Below the pieces are notes generated by a model. That model saw only the letters and a list, made by a program, of their open reading frames with translations, was not told the origin of the DNA and did no database searches. DNA of 25,760 nt from Cyanobacteria bacterium HKST-UBA02 (GTDB lineage Bacteria; Cyanobacteriota; Vampirovibrionia; Obscuribacterales; Obscuribacteraceae), in the NCBI GenBank assembly GCA_020431945.1, contig JAGQHH010000024.1, positions 1 to 25,760 of the forward strand. Reading direction: 5' to 3'. Each line of letters starts with the position of its first letter. Within the stretch, counting starts at the first letter, position 1. Position numbers and translations under genes: made by a program. This document shows positions 1 to 7,527 of the stretch, piece by piece.

Positions 1-250
1 AATCCCGAGATTTGTTCTGGTGTGAACGCGAGAGAGAATCCCGAGATTTGTTCTGGTGTGATCGAGCGAGAGAATCCCGAGATTTGTTCTGGTGTGATCG
101 AGAGAGAGAATCCCGAGATTTGTTCTGGTGTGACCAAGAGAGAGTATCGCAAGATTTGTTCTGGAGAGATAGAGAGAGAATCCCAGGATTTGTTCGGGTT
201 TGCTCAGAAGAGACAGCCCCGGGATTTTCTCTGGTGGACTCTAGAGAGAG
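1..250. repeat. Degenerate 36-bp tandem repeat array
   Basis: About seven head-to-tail units start near 1, 37, 73, 109, 145, 179 and 215. The core of each unit is GAGATTTGTTCTGGTGTGA followed by a GA-rich run. Units 1-4 are nearly identical, unit 5 is 34 bp, and units 6-7 are progressively diverged toward the downstream gene. The array begins before the window edge, so its full copy number is unknown. There are no unique spacers, so it is not a CRISPR array. Because 36 is a multiple of three, long ORFs arise across it in more than one frame; these look incidental. The array ends about 25 bp before a putative promoter for the antitoxin gene. Its function is unknown. Confidence 0.9.
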
Positions 251-273
251 CTCCCGAAATCTCTGCATACAGA

Positions 274-304
274 TTGAACCAAATCTCTTTCTTCATCGTA
301 TTAA
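274..304 (+). promoter_or_regulatory. Possible promoter of the DUF6088 gene
   Basis: A TTGAAC box at 274-279 is followed after 18-19 bp by GTATTA/TATTAA at 298-304. The predicted transcript start is near 310, about 25 nt before the ATG at 335, which has GAGG eight bases upstream. The spacing is slightly long, so this is a tentative call. Confidence 0.35.
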
Positions 305-334
305 CTAGAAGAAGTCCCCGGCGAGGTCATCTAC

Positions 335-1075
335 ATGTCTGCCGTGTCAAAAGTACGAGCATTTATTGCTAAGCTCGACCAGGACACTATATTCACCACA
401 AGAGATCTCCTCACCTTCGGGACGCGATCTGCTGTGGATAACGCGGTTTACGATCTGGTTAAGCTCCAGGAGATCGTCCGTATAGTGCCCGGCGTCTTCT
501 CTCTTCCCGGCAGCCAGCGGAAGCCTACCCTCAAAGAGCTGGCGATCATCAAAGCGAAATCGTTCGGACACCGGATAATCAAGCATGCTTCGTATATTGC
601 TTCAGAACTCGGTCTTGAGCAGTCGGAGGTTCCCGATGATGAGGTCTGGTTTGCAACAAGTGGGAGCACGAGTGAATTCAAGTTTGGCGATATCACAATC
701 AAGTTCAAGCCAACCAGCACCCGTAAAATGAGACTCGGCGACACCTGCGCGGGGCAGGTTATTCGTGCTCTCAACTATGTCGGCTGGAAGGAGGTGACTG
801 AGCACACCGTCGCCGTTGCCACCGCACATCTTTCGAGCCGGAATATGCGACGCATTCAGGCGCTGGCATCGATGATGCCGGCCTGGTTGAGCTCGTACTT
901 TCTGGAGCAGGAGAGATCGAGCCTCGTCTATCACCAGGGTACTTCGCTCGTAAGAGAGGAGTCTATCCTTTATATAGTTCCGAATTGCCGGATTATGATG
1001 CGAAGCGCCGCGCCACGTGCACCGTCTGGCTCTAGCCGCAGCAGACTCGGGACTGGACCCGGACGAAGCGCTTGA
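335..1075 (+). CDS. AbiEi/DUF6088-like type IV antitoxin-type protein, no cognate toxin beside it
   Basis: The 246-aa product resembles the DUF6088 family, which is related to AbiEi-type transcriptional antitoxins. Residues about 1-60 look like the winged-helix domain (a vf/dl entry, then a VRIVPGVFSLPG turn typical of the family). The middle region, residues 65-195, carries the usual family body ending near PAWLSSYF. GAGG eight bases before the ATG supports the start. The last ~50 residues look unlike the family: they are low in hydrophobic pattern and rich in Arg, Ser and Pro, and the reading frame runs 44 bp into the 3' end of the convergent paaN-like gene. This could be a natural extension or the result of a small frameshift or junction near 930-1030. 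An AbiEii nucleotidyltransferase toxin would normally lie next door; none is present in the window. Confidence 0.7.
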   Translation: MSAVSKVRAFIAKLDQDTIFTTRDLLTFGTRSAVDNAVYDLVKLQEIVRIVPGVFSLPGSQRKPTLKELAIIKAKSFGHRIIKHASYIASELGLEQSEVPDDEVWFATSGSTSEFKFGDITIKFKPTSTRKMRLGDTCAGQVIRALNYVGWKEVTEHTVAVATAHLSSRNMRRIQALASMMPAWLSSYFLEQERSSLVYHQGTSLVREESILYIVPNCRIMMRSAAPRAPSGSSRSRLGTGPGRSA

Positions 1076-2729
1076 CGACAAATTCCGGGTCGGTGAATGT
1101 AGCATTGCCTGCCGGATTGCCGCCGGTGACGTGGAAGTCCGAGAATCCCGAGTTCTGATTGACATAGATGCCGCCAGTCAGGTTGAAGGAAACCGGAGTA
1201 CCGGCTTCTGCCATCTTGAAGGCGATCTTGTTCATCAGATCGGCATCGTTGGTGTAGACGCCGCAGCTAATGGCTCCCAGTTCCCGGGCGCTTCCCGAGG
1301 CGAGCTCGAGGCTCTCTTCGGTGCCGCTCGTGGGGATGATGAAAGCGATGGGTCCGAACATCTCGCCTTTGACGACGTCCCGTTTCCCTTTCTCGATCTT
1401 GAGAATCGCCGGGCTTCCCGAGCGTGCTTTCGGGAACTCGGGATTTTCGATGGCCTTGCTTTCCAGGAGCACTTCGCCGCCGCAATCTTTAACCTTTTTC
1501 AGGCGGTCGGCGGTAGCTTCACTCTGGATGGCTCCTGCTACGGCTGGACCGACCTTCGGATGTTCCACCAGTCCCTTGATGGCGTCGACCAGGGCTTTCT
1601 CCACCTCGGCAAGAGGAATGTGCCGGTCACCATTTTTGATACCACCCTCCGGAACATAGATGTTTTGCGGGGCTGTGCACATTTGACCGCTGTAGAGGCT
1701 GATGCTGAAAGCAATATTTTTAGCCATCTCTTCGAGATCGGCGACGCTGTCGATGATGATACTGTTGACGCCGGCTTTCTCGGTGAAAACTATCTTGCCG
1801 GGAAGGCTCTCGATATAGCGTCCGAACTCGCTGCCGCCGGTGAAATCGATGATCTTGACTGCCTCGCTTTCGGCAAGCTGTTTGGTGATGAGCTTTTCGC
1901 TAGTGTCGGCGGCCATGATCACGAGGTTGGGATCGAAACCGTGCTCGGCAAGCACCTCTTGAATGATGCCGATCACGATGGCGATAGGATAGATCGCTTT
2001 AGGATGCGGTTTTACAATTACCGGGTTGCCGGTGATCAGGCTGGCATAGAGACCGGGTACGGTGTTCCAGGTGGGGAAGGTGCTGCAACCTATGGAAAGC
2101 GAAAGACCTCTGCCGACATTGGTGCCGAATTTCTCGAGCTTTAGGTTGACTTTGCCTGCGGGTTTTTCCCAGGAGATGTGCTCGGGAAAGCGGGTCAGCT
2201 CCTGGTAGCCCATGACGATTGCTTCGAGTGCCCGGTCGGCGGCGTGGGGTCCGCTAGCCTGGAAGCTCATGAGGTAAGCCTGACCGGTGGTGTGCATGGT
2301 GGCATAGGCGAGCTCGAAAAAACGATGCTTGAGCCGTTCCAGGCTCTCGACCAGAATTCCGGCTCTGGTCTTGGCGTCGGTAGAGCGCCAGTCGGTGGCG
2401 GCTTTCTCGGCAGCTTTGATGTAGTCCATCGGGTTTTTGAAAACCGGGTAGCTTATGCCCAGAGGCTCCATGGTGTAGGGGCTTTGCTCTTCGGATTTCA
2501 GCCAGTCATCGGAGCTTTGCTTCAGCCCTTCGAATTTCGAGTTGAGCTGCTTTTCGAAACAGGACTTCTGGTCCGCATCGGCGGTTTCGCCATAGACCTT
2601 GGGCGATGGCATCTCCGGATAGGGTGTGTAGTGCTCGCGGGTATGCACTGCTTTGATGGCATCATTTATGGTGCTCTCATGTTTGTCGAAAAGCTTGTGA
2701 TTGGTTTTGACAGGCTCGAATAATTTCAT
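1032..2729 (-). CDS. paaN: PaaN-like aldehyde dehydrogenase (phenylacetate degradation protein family)
   Basis: The 565-aa product is an aldehyde dehydrogenase of the PaaN type, an NAD(P)-dependent oxidoreductase linked to phenylacetate catabolism. Visible ALDH elements are the PTWNTVPG segment with Asn222, the cofactor lysine in VIVKPHP (Lys240), the FTGGSEFG turn near 296-303, the general-base glutamate in FTEKAG (Glu317) and the nucleophilic cysteine in SGQMCTAPQ (Cys351). The length fits PaaN (about 550 aa) rather than the longer hydratase-fused PaaZ. No other paa genes (the paaABCDE oxygenase, paaK) are in the window, so its substrate here is uncertain; it may oxidise another aromatic or fatty aldehyde. 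It converges with the antitoxin gene on its 3' side. No strong ribosome-binding site is seen before the ATG. Confidence 0.88.
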   Translation of the reverse strand: MKLFEPVKTNHKLFDKHESTINDAIKAVHTREHYTPYPEMPSPKVYGETADADQKSCFEKQLNSKFEGLKQSSDDWLKSEEQSPYTMEPLGISYPVFKNPMDYIKAAEKAATDWRSTDAKTRAGILVESLERLKHRFFELAYATMHTTGQAYLMSFQASGPHAADRALEAIVMGYQELTRFPEHISWEKPAGKVNLKLEKFGTNVGRGLSLSIGCSTFPTWNTVPGLYASLITGNPVIVKPHPKAIYPIAIVIGIIQEVLAEHGFDPNLVIMAADTSEKLITKQLAESEAVKIIDFTGGSEFGRYIESLPGKIVFTEKAGVNSIIIDSVADLEEMAKNIAFSISLYSGQMCTAPQNIYVPEGGIKNGDRHIPLAEVEKALVDAIKGLVEHPKVGPAVAGAIQSEATADRLKKVKDCGGEVLLESKAIENPEFPKARSGSPAILKIEKGKRDVVKGEMFGPIAFIIPTSGTEESLELASGSARELGAISCGVYTNDADLMNKIAFKMAEAGTPVSFNLTGGIYVNQNSGFSDFHVTGGNPAGNATFTDPEFVVKRFVRVQSRVCCG

Positions 2730-2812
2730 GGCACGCTCGCTTACACTTGACTGGGGACTGACGTTCTAACTCGGAATATCGGGGACGCCTTCATCTAAGG
2801 TCCCCATTTTAG

Positions 2813-2835
2813 CCGGGCTTGACCGGGCAGCCCGG
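2813..2835 (-). terminator. GC-rich hairpin after the alpha/beta hydrolase gene
   Basis: Perfect 7-bp arms CCGGGCT/AGCCCGG enclose a 9-nt loop, about 30 bp past the stop codon of the minus-strand hydrolase gene. There is no clean U tract, so it may be a weak or factor-assisted terminator. The rest of the 135-bp gap contains the upstream region of the paaN-like gene, with no clear promoter. Confidence 0.45.
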
Positions 2836-2864
2836 ATCCCAAACATTTTCTTTAGTGATAGGCT

Positions 2865-3932
2865 TCAGTGGTAGAGCAAACTGGCAATGCCCGGGAGCTT
2901 GAGACCGGGGTTGGCGGCGCTGTCGCCTTTTACATAACGGTCCAGGAATGAGAGCACATAGTGATTTATGAGTTTTTCTCTGCTCTTCTGCTTGTTCAGA
3001 TTGGTCCAGGTGAAGTGATTGGCGCCCTGGAGCTCGACTAGATAAGCCGGGGAGGGAGTCCGGAAATAGGCGCCGTCATTGCCTTTTAGAAATGGGGCGA
3101 TGCCAAGGTCCCGGGTTCCGGTCTGGTACATGATGGGGGCTCCCAGATTCGCCAGAGTCCCCTGTTTGACGAATGGGGCGGCGTAGGGCGAGAGAGCCAC
3201 GACTGCCTTGACCCCGGAGAGTTTCCAGGACGGCCAGGCCCCGGCGAGAGCCATGACGGTGTAGCCGCCAAGAGAATGTCCCATGAGGACGAGCCTGGAG
3301 AAGTCGGCCCGGGATTGCCAGTGAGGATCGGACTTGACGGCGTCGATGACCTGGACCAGGTCCTGTCCACGCTGTCTGTAGGTCTGATCGGTCCAGTTCT
3401 CGGACTTCTTGAATTTCTCCTCGGGTCTGCCGAGCAATTTCCCTTTGCCCATGGCGTCTTGATGATCCGGGGCTATCACAAGATAGCCGTCTTCGGCGAG
3501 GGCTCTGGTGATGAACTCGCTCTGGCTTTTCATACCATGGAAACCATGAGAGAAGATCACCACCGGCCAGGGGGCGGGCGCTCGTTTCGGCATCCAGAAC
3601 GCGACATCGCGACCGGCTATCTTTCGGGTCTCGAAATCATTCGACTGGTTGTTGCCCGAGCCGGCTCGTCGAGCCTCCCGGCGGGAGCGCATCCGGCTCA
3701 GCGGACCTGCCTGCGCTTGCCCGGCCGGTGCCTCTCCGGCCAGCGTCTCACCGGGCAGGGTCTTTTCGTCCCGTATTGAGGCGGACGGGCAGTCATGGCT
3801 GAATGACGCCCTCTGCACAGCTGCAAATGGAGGGACGATTGGAAGGAGCAGGAGGGCGATGATGATTGCATTTAACGCCGAGCTCAGCGCTGTTTTTTTC
3901 GCTGATGGATGAGAATTCGGATTTTGATTCAT
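2865..3932 (-). CDS. Exported or membrane-anchored alpha/beta hydrolase (dienelactone hydrolase / PAF-acetylhydrolase-like)
   Basis: The 355-aa product has an N-terminal hydrophobic segment at about residues 16-40, which acts as signal peptide or anchor. A Gly/Ala/Pro-rich linker (60-80) follows, then an alpha/beta hydrolase domain from about 105. The oxyanion-hole motif is SHGFHG (128-133), the nucleophile elbow GHSLGG places Ser220, and likely acid and base are Asp275 (TGTRD) and His306 (GANHF). The fold suggests an esterase, lipase or chlorophyllase/PAF-AH-type activity on an unknown ester. It lies 18 bp downstream of the TonB-C-like gene on the same strand and is probably cotranscribed with it. 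GAGG lies 11 bases before the ATG. The linker has a short degenerate repeat (LAGEAPAGQAQAG). Confidence 0.85.
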   Translation of the reverse strand: MNQNPNSHPSAKKTALSSALNAIIIALLLLPIVPPFAAVQRASFSHDCPSASIRDEKTLPGETLAGEAPAGQAQAGPLSRMRSRREARRAGSGNNQSNDFETRKIAGRDVAFWMPKRAPAPWPVVIFSHGFHGMKSQSEFITRALAEDGYLVIAPDHQDAMGKGKLLGRPEEKFKKSENWTDQTYRQRGQDLVQVIDAVKSDPHWQSRADFSRLVLMGHSLGGYTVMALAGAWPSWKLSGVKAVVALSPYAAPFVKQGTLANLGAPIMYQTGTRDLGIAPFLKGNDGAYFRTPSPAYLVELQGANHFTWTNLNKQKSREKLINHYVLSFLDRYVKGDSAANPGLKLPGIASLLYH

Positions 3933-3950
3933 TGCTCTATTGACCTCAGG

Positions 3951-4739
3951 CTATTTGAGGCAGGCTGGCTGTTTGCTCAGGTGCGACATATCCACGCTGC
4001 AGGCACCTTCTTTCCAGGAAACGTTGATCTCGAAATAGGGGGATGCCGCCAGATGTGGTGCCAGGGATGCGAAGGGTTGCGCTCGTCTGATGGCATCGAC
4101 GATCAGGTCCTCGATATCCGGGTCCTTGCTGTTGGCGGTGGGCACGACTTTGATCACTTCTCCCTTGTTATTGAGCTTCATAAAGGCCTGGACGGTGTCT
4201 TCTCTCTCGATGACGTTCATCTCCGCCAGGATTTTGTCAGATGCTTCCTTCGTATACGATTCATCGTATCGACCGGTATCAGCTATGCTACCGTCGGCTT
4301 TGAGCTCGACTACCTTTCGATCGATGACGAATCGTCTGGCGCCATCTTTCCAGCGCAAGAAACGCGGATCGGCAAAGTGCCCTTCATAGATAGCGTACTT
4401 CGTGGGCAGCAGATCGCGAGGCATGCTGAAGGATGGACCGGTTATAAGGCATGGAGCACTTTTGTGGGTCGCAATACTGGCGTTCGCATTCATGGGGGCG
4501 TCAGCCAGGTCCATGAGGGTGGCGAAGTCGCTTTCTAAGATCCCCTTGCTTGCACCCATGTAGCGAGCCTTGATGCGGAACTTTCCCTCGAAGAGCGACT
4601 TCGGACTGTTGTTGAGAATCCCGATGATTTCCTTTACCGAATAGACTTTCTCGGCAGCGGCGACCCCATTCTGGTCACCTTGCCAGATCAGAACCATCAA
4701 TAATACAAAGATCGATACTGTGGATCGCTTCGCGTTCAT
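3951..4739 (-). CDS. Secreted or anchored protein with TonB C-terminal-like domain
   Basis: The 262-aa product starts with a signal peptide or single membrane anchor (residues 6-29, ending VAAAE). The middle part (30-180) is not recognised. Residues about 182-244 follow the pattern of a TonB C-terminal domain: a strand with NKGEVIKVVP, then DPDIEDLIVDAIRRAQPF and a final beta strand FEINVSW. In this family such domains bind outer-membrane or envelope partners, but this protein lacks the Pro-rich spacer of true TonB and has no ExbBD neighbours, so energy transduction is not implied. GGAGG lies seven bases before the ATG. It is the first gene of a likely two-gene operon with the hydrolase and is divergent from the ArsR-SRPBCC regulator, which may control it. 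Confidence 0.65.
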   Translation of the reverse strand: MNAKRSTVSIFVLLMVLIWQGDQNGVAAAEKVYSVKEIIGILNNSPKSLFEGKFRIKARYMGASKGILESDFATLMDLADAPMNANASIATHKSAPCLITGPSFSMPRDLLPTKYAIYEGHFADPRFLRWKDGARRFVIDRKVVELKADGSIADTGRYDESYTKEASDKILAEMNVIEREDTVQAFMKLNNKGEVIKVVPTANSKDPDIEDLIVDAIRRAQPFASLAPHLAASPYFEINVSWKEGACSVDMSHLSKQPACLK

Positions 4740-4826
4740 AAGTGGCCTCCGAGCGCGGCCTTAAACATCTTGCTTCCACCCTTTTTTACCATCAGCCTGC
4801 AAAAAAGTTGTGACGCGACCGGGGGA

Positions 4827-4856
4827 TTGACATGTGACCAAATGGTCACGTATGAT
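4827..4856 (+). promoter_or_regulatory. Promoter of the ArsR-SRPBCC gene with embedded operator
   Basis: A perfect -35 TTGACA (4827-4832) and a -10 TATGAT (4851-4856) are separated by 18 bp. The spacer holds a dyad, GTGACCA-AA-TGGTCAC (4834-4849), with perfect 7-bp arms. An operator there would let a bound dimer block RNA polymerase, as in other ArsR autoregulated promoters. Transcription should begin about 7 bases after the -10 box, at the A of the ATG at 4864. The divergent TonB-C-like gene starts 94 bp away from the dyad and could be co-regulated. Confidence 0.8.
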
Positions 4857-4863
4857 GTCCAGC

Positions 4864-5643
4864 ATGGACGATGTGTTCAGAGCCCTGGCGGATCCCACCA
4901 GGCGGAGCTTGCTCGACGAGCTTTTCAAAGAAGACGGACAGACCCTCAGCATGATCGAGGGTCGGCTCACCATGACTCGGTTCGGTGTCATGAAACATTT
5001 GAAAGTCCTCGAGGAAGCCGGTCTTGTGGTCACCCGCAAGCGGGGGCGGGAGAAACTTCACTTCCTGAACGCAGTACCGATAAGGCTCATCCACGATCGC
5101 TGGGTGAGCAAGTATGCCGAGCCCTGGGCAGCGGCTCTGACTGAGCTCAAGGAGACACTGGAGGATAGATCGATGGAAAAGGTTTTCGAGATTTATATTA
5201 AAACCACCCCGGAACGTCTCTGGGAGGCGATTACCGATACCGAGCTTCGAGCTCAATACAACTTCGGCCTTAGAGTTAAATCGGACTGGACGCCCGGGTC
5301 GCGCTTCGAGGGACGAAGCCCGGAAGGCGGACGCGGTCCGTTCCCGCCTTCTTCAGTGATTCTCGAGGGCGAGAATCTCGAAGTAGATCCGCCCAGACGT
5401 CTGGTGCAGACCTTTAATGCTTGCTGGAGCGATGAGGTGAAAGCCGCCGGCACTTCCCGGGTCACCTGGGAGATCGAGCCGGTAGGTGACTCTTGCCGGT
5501 TGCGAGTGATTCACGATCAGCTTCCTGCCGACGCCAACCCCCAACTCTTCGGCGGCTGGCCCATGATCCTTTCCGGGCTCAAGACGCTTCTCGAGACGGG
5601 CGAGCGCCTTACGACACCCGGGTCTCTGATGTATTCTCCGTAA
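4864..5643 (+). CDS. ArsR-family regulator fused to an SRPBCC (AHSA1-like) domain
   Basis: The 259-aa product starts with an ArsR-type winged helix (residues about 3-90; RALADPTRRSLLDEL at the N-terminus, recognition helix near TRFGVMKHLKVLEEAGL). An SRPBCC/START-like ligand-binding domain of the AHSA1 type follows from 105 to 247 (EKVFEIYIKTTPERLWEAIT onward). The metal-binding ELCVCDL motif of metal-sensing ArsR proteins is missing, so the ligand is probably a hydrophobic small molecule held by the second domain. I chose the ATG at 4864, since homologs begin there and the earlier GTG at 4834 lies inside the operator, upstream of the predicted transcript start. The mRNA would then be leaderless. 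It is likely an autorepressor, and perhaps a repressor of the divergent hydrolase operon. Confidence 0.88.
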   Translation: MDDVFRALADPTRRSLLDELFKEDGQTLSMIEGRLTMTRFGVMKHLKVLEEAGLVVTRKRGREKLHFLNAVPIRLIHDRWVSKYAEPWAAALTELKETLEDRSMEKVFEIYIKTTPERLWEAITDTELRAQYNFGLRVKSDWTPGSRFEGRSPEGGRGPFPPSSVILEGENLEVDPPRRLVQTFNACWSDEVKAAGTSRVTWEIEPVGDSCRLRVIHDQLPADANPQLFGGWPMILSGLKTLLETGERLTTPGSLMYSP

Positions 5644-5649
5644 ATGACC

Positions 5650-5692
5650 GATCTGCAAATATCGCAAAATTGCGATCTTTTACCGGTCGAGA
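5650..5692. terminator. Nested hairpin between convergent genes
   Basis: An inner dyad, ATCGCAA-AA-TTGCGAT (5661-5676), sits within flanking GACCG/CGGTC arms and is followed by CTTTTA on the plus strand. It lies in the 36-bp gap between two convergent stop codons, so it probably serves as a bidirectional terminator. The core TCGCAA-N2-TTGCGA recurs at 7431-7444. Confidence 0.6.
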
Positions 5693-6120
5693 TTCCAGCG
5701 CATAGTTCCCTGCTCTCGTCTTTCCCTGGGGCTGACTATTTGCACGTCGCCAAGAATTCTCCGGACTTCGTCATTTTCCTGTTTGGCACTCTCTAGATGC
5801 CATGTTCCGTCACCGGACCGCTTGTATGCATCTTCTTTCTCTGCGTCACTCGTCAGCCGGCCTTGCTCGTCATGCGAGGTCCTTCCCGGGATGTAAGATG
5901 AATCGCCATCCTCGGTGGTCAGGCTGGTGGGTCGGCCGGACCAGTCGTATTTGTTCTTCCCTGAGAGATCGGTGGACTTGCCATCCTTCGTCATGAATTC
6001 CGAGTAGGCATCGTTATACAGGGAGACCCTGCTTTGTGCCTCGAAGTTGTGCGGATCATTGCTGCCTTTGTCCGAATTCTGGTAGCTCTCAAAAGGATTC
6101 TGGTATTCGCCATTCATCAT
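5680..6120 (-). CDS. Small hydrophilic protein of unknown function
   Basis: The 146-aa product has no signal peptide or membrane segment and is very rich in Asp, Glu, Ser, Arg and Lys, suggesting a largely disordered or solvent-exposed protein. Residues about 57-108 contain two short similar stretches (YDWSGRPTSL and HDEQGRLTSD) reminiscent of YD/RHS-type repeats, followed by GDGTWH. No enzyme motif is visible. GGAGG lies nine bases before the ATG, which supports expression. It is divergent from the universal stress gene, with a 256-bp intergenic region between them, and convergent with the ArsR-SRPBCC gene. Confidence 0.65.
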   Translation of the reverse strand: MMNGEYQNPFESYQNSDKGSNDPHNFEAQSRVSLYNDAYSEFMTKDGKSTDLSGKNKYDWSGRPTSLTTEDGDSSYIPGRTSHDEQGRLTSDAEKEDAYKRSGDGTWHLESAKQENDEVRRILGDVQIVSPRERREQGTMRWNLDR

Positions 6121-6165
6121 AGTAACGGTCCTCCGGGAGAACTTTGGAGCGGGGGAGAGTGAACA

Positions 6166-6182
6166 CGGTCACGATATGACCG
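6166..6182. promoter_or_regulatory. Inverted repeat in divergent intergenic region
   Basis: Perfect 6-bp arms CGGTCA/TGACCG are separated by CGATA. It lies 46 bp upstream of the small hydrophilic gene, in the 256-bp divergent region to the stress-protein gene. It may be a regulator site; no promoter boxes are clear nearby. Confidence 0.35.
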
Positions 6183-6321
6183 GCGTATGACATTCCTATG
6201 ACAGACTGTTCCTTCTCTCGTCCAGAAGACTGAGAACACCGGGGAAACTATCTCGGATAAGCAGCGTGTCAGCCCTCCGGCGCCTGGCGGGTCTTGGACC
6301 GGACTAAGCCTTTGCGTCGAT

Positions 6322-6333
6322 ACCCATATGGGT
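6322..6333. promoter_or_regulatory. 12-bp palindrome upstream of the stress-protein gene
   Basis: ACCCATATGGGT is a perfect palindrome 43 bp before the ATG of the universal stress gene, followed by GATTTTT. It could be an operator or a short hairpin; the sequence alone does not decide. Confidence 0.35.
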
Positions 6334-6376
6334 GATTTTTGTTAGCATCAAAGTCAAGAGACGGCGGGAACCTACA

Positions 6377-7393
6377 ATGAACGAAAGGATTCTAATACCG
6401 GTTGACGATCAGCCGTGCAGCTACGCTGCACTCGCCTCTCTTCGGGCGCGCCGGTGGATCCGCGGAACAGAGTTCCTCCTTCTCAAGGTTGTCGAAAGTT
6501 ATCGGGACATTCTCGGGAGTGCGGCGGACGAGCATGTCGAGGCCCTGGAGATCGAGCAACGCGACTATGCTCATCAGATGGGCCGGTGGCTAGATGAGAT
6601 GACGGAAAATTTCGGACCGAACTGGCCGGACGTAGAATCGTTGCTCGAATACGGAGTCGTCCCTGATAAGATCGCGAAAGTGGCTTTCGGTTGGCAGGCT
6701 AACCACATCATGATCGGCTCACACGACCTCGATCTTGCTACGCGCTTTGCTCTGGGCAGCACCGCAAGTAGTGTCGCCGGCGCTTCTCCCTGCTCTCTGG
6801 AGGTCATCAGATCGAGACCGTTGAAAGAGCTCCTGCAAGAAGAAGGAGAGATCACTGCCGAGGACTATCACCAGCTGGCGGTGCCTCCTAGAAGAATTCT
6901 GGTGGCTACCGATCTATCCTCCGCCTCCCGGGCGTCGATCAACTGGATCGGCTCCTGCGAGTGGGCACCTGTGACACTCTTCCGAGTCGTTACCGTGGCA
7001 GTGCCCGAGCACAAGGATCAAAGCCTCGCCGACGCTTTTTGTGGAATCAATAAAGCTCTTGTATCTGAACGCAGGCATCGAGAGCTGGTTCGTTCGGGCT
7101 TGAAAGAAGAATCCGAGCAGATAGCGCGCTTGCTTTCGGACAGTCGTGTCGAGTTCAAAGTCCTTCAAGATGATGATCCCGCCGGTGCGATCATCACAGT
7201 CGCCGACGATTGGGACGCCCAGCTCATCATCATGGGTATGCGGGGCGCCGAAACTGAAGCCGCTCCCGGTGCTGGTCCGACCGCCATGTCGGTTCTCGAG
7301 AGAGCGCACTGCTCGGTTGCATTGATCCAGAATGACTCGACTCCGCCCGCCAGTTATTCCTGGCGCCGACCAATGCTGATCACCGGGCATTGA
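6377..7393 (+). CDS. Tandem-domain universal stress protein (UspA family)
   Basis: The 338-aa product has two UspA-like domains, about 1-146 and 171-318. Each begins with the typical first strand (RILIPVDDQP; RRILVATDLS) and ends with a nucleotide-loop region. The second keeps the G-2x-G-9x-G pattern of ATP-binding Usp proteins (Gly287, Gly290, Gly300). The first has an Asp in place of the second Gly (GSHD), so it may bind nucleotide weakly or not at all. The start is placed at the ATG with GGCGGGA upstream; an in-frame earlier ATG at 6332 would add 15 residues that do not belong to the fold. It lies upstream of the HAD phosphatase on the same strand, 134 bp apart. Confidence 0.9.
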   Translation: MNERILIPVDDQPCSYAALASLRARRWIRGTEFLLLKVVESYRDILGSAADEHVEALEIEQRDYAHQMGRWLDEMTENFGPNWPDVESLLEYGVVPDKIAKVAFGWQANHIMIGSHDLDLATRFALGSTASSVAGASPCSLEVIRSRPLKELLQEEGEITAEDYHQLAVPPRRILVATDLSSASRASINWIGSCEWAPVTLFRVVTVAVPEHKDQSLADAFCGINKALVSERRHRELVRSGLKEESEQIARLLSDSRVEFKVLQDDDPAGAIITVADDWDAQLIIMGMRGAETEAAPGAGPTAMSVLERAHCSVALIQNDSTPPASYSWRRPMLITGH

Positions 7394-7425
7394 GGGGGCG
7401 TGTTTCGTTCTGAATTGCGAGCTGG

Positions 7426-7449
7426 AAAATTCGCAATATTGCGAATTTT
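7426..7449. repeat. Perfect 24-bp palindrome between usp and HAD genes
   Basis: A perfect 12+12 palindrome, with arms beginning AAAATTCGCAAT. As RNA it would form a 10-bp stem with a 4-nt loop flanked by A and U runs, so it could be a bidirectional terminator of the stress gene; as DNA it could be a dimeric regulator site for the HAD gene. The core TCGCAA-TA-TTGCGA matches the dyad at 5661-5676. Confidence 0.6.
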
Positions 7450-7527
7450 CGAAATTCGTCTGAAAAAATTCAAACCTACCTACCTTTGCGATAGTATTTG
7501 ACGTGCTGGAAGCGGGTGGCGTGATTC

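Noticed and set aside
1..250. CRISPR array
   Set aside because: The 36-bp units are contiguous and have no unique spacers between them.
12..372. Two overlapping reading frames of 98 and 116 codons across the repeats
   Set aside because: They arise because the repeat period is a multiple of three; no ribosome-binding site or family is seen.
1017..2144. 375-codon plus-strand ORF
   Set aside because: It is antisense to the clearly recognised aldehyde dehydrogenase and has no family pattern of its own.
4834..4863. GTG start for the ArsR-SRPBCC gene at 4834
   Set aside because: It lies between the -35 and -10 boxes and within the operator dyad, so it would be upstream of the transcript start.
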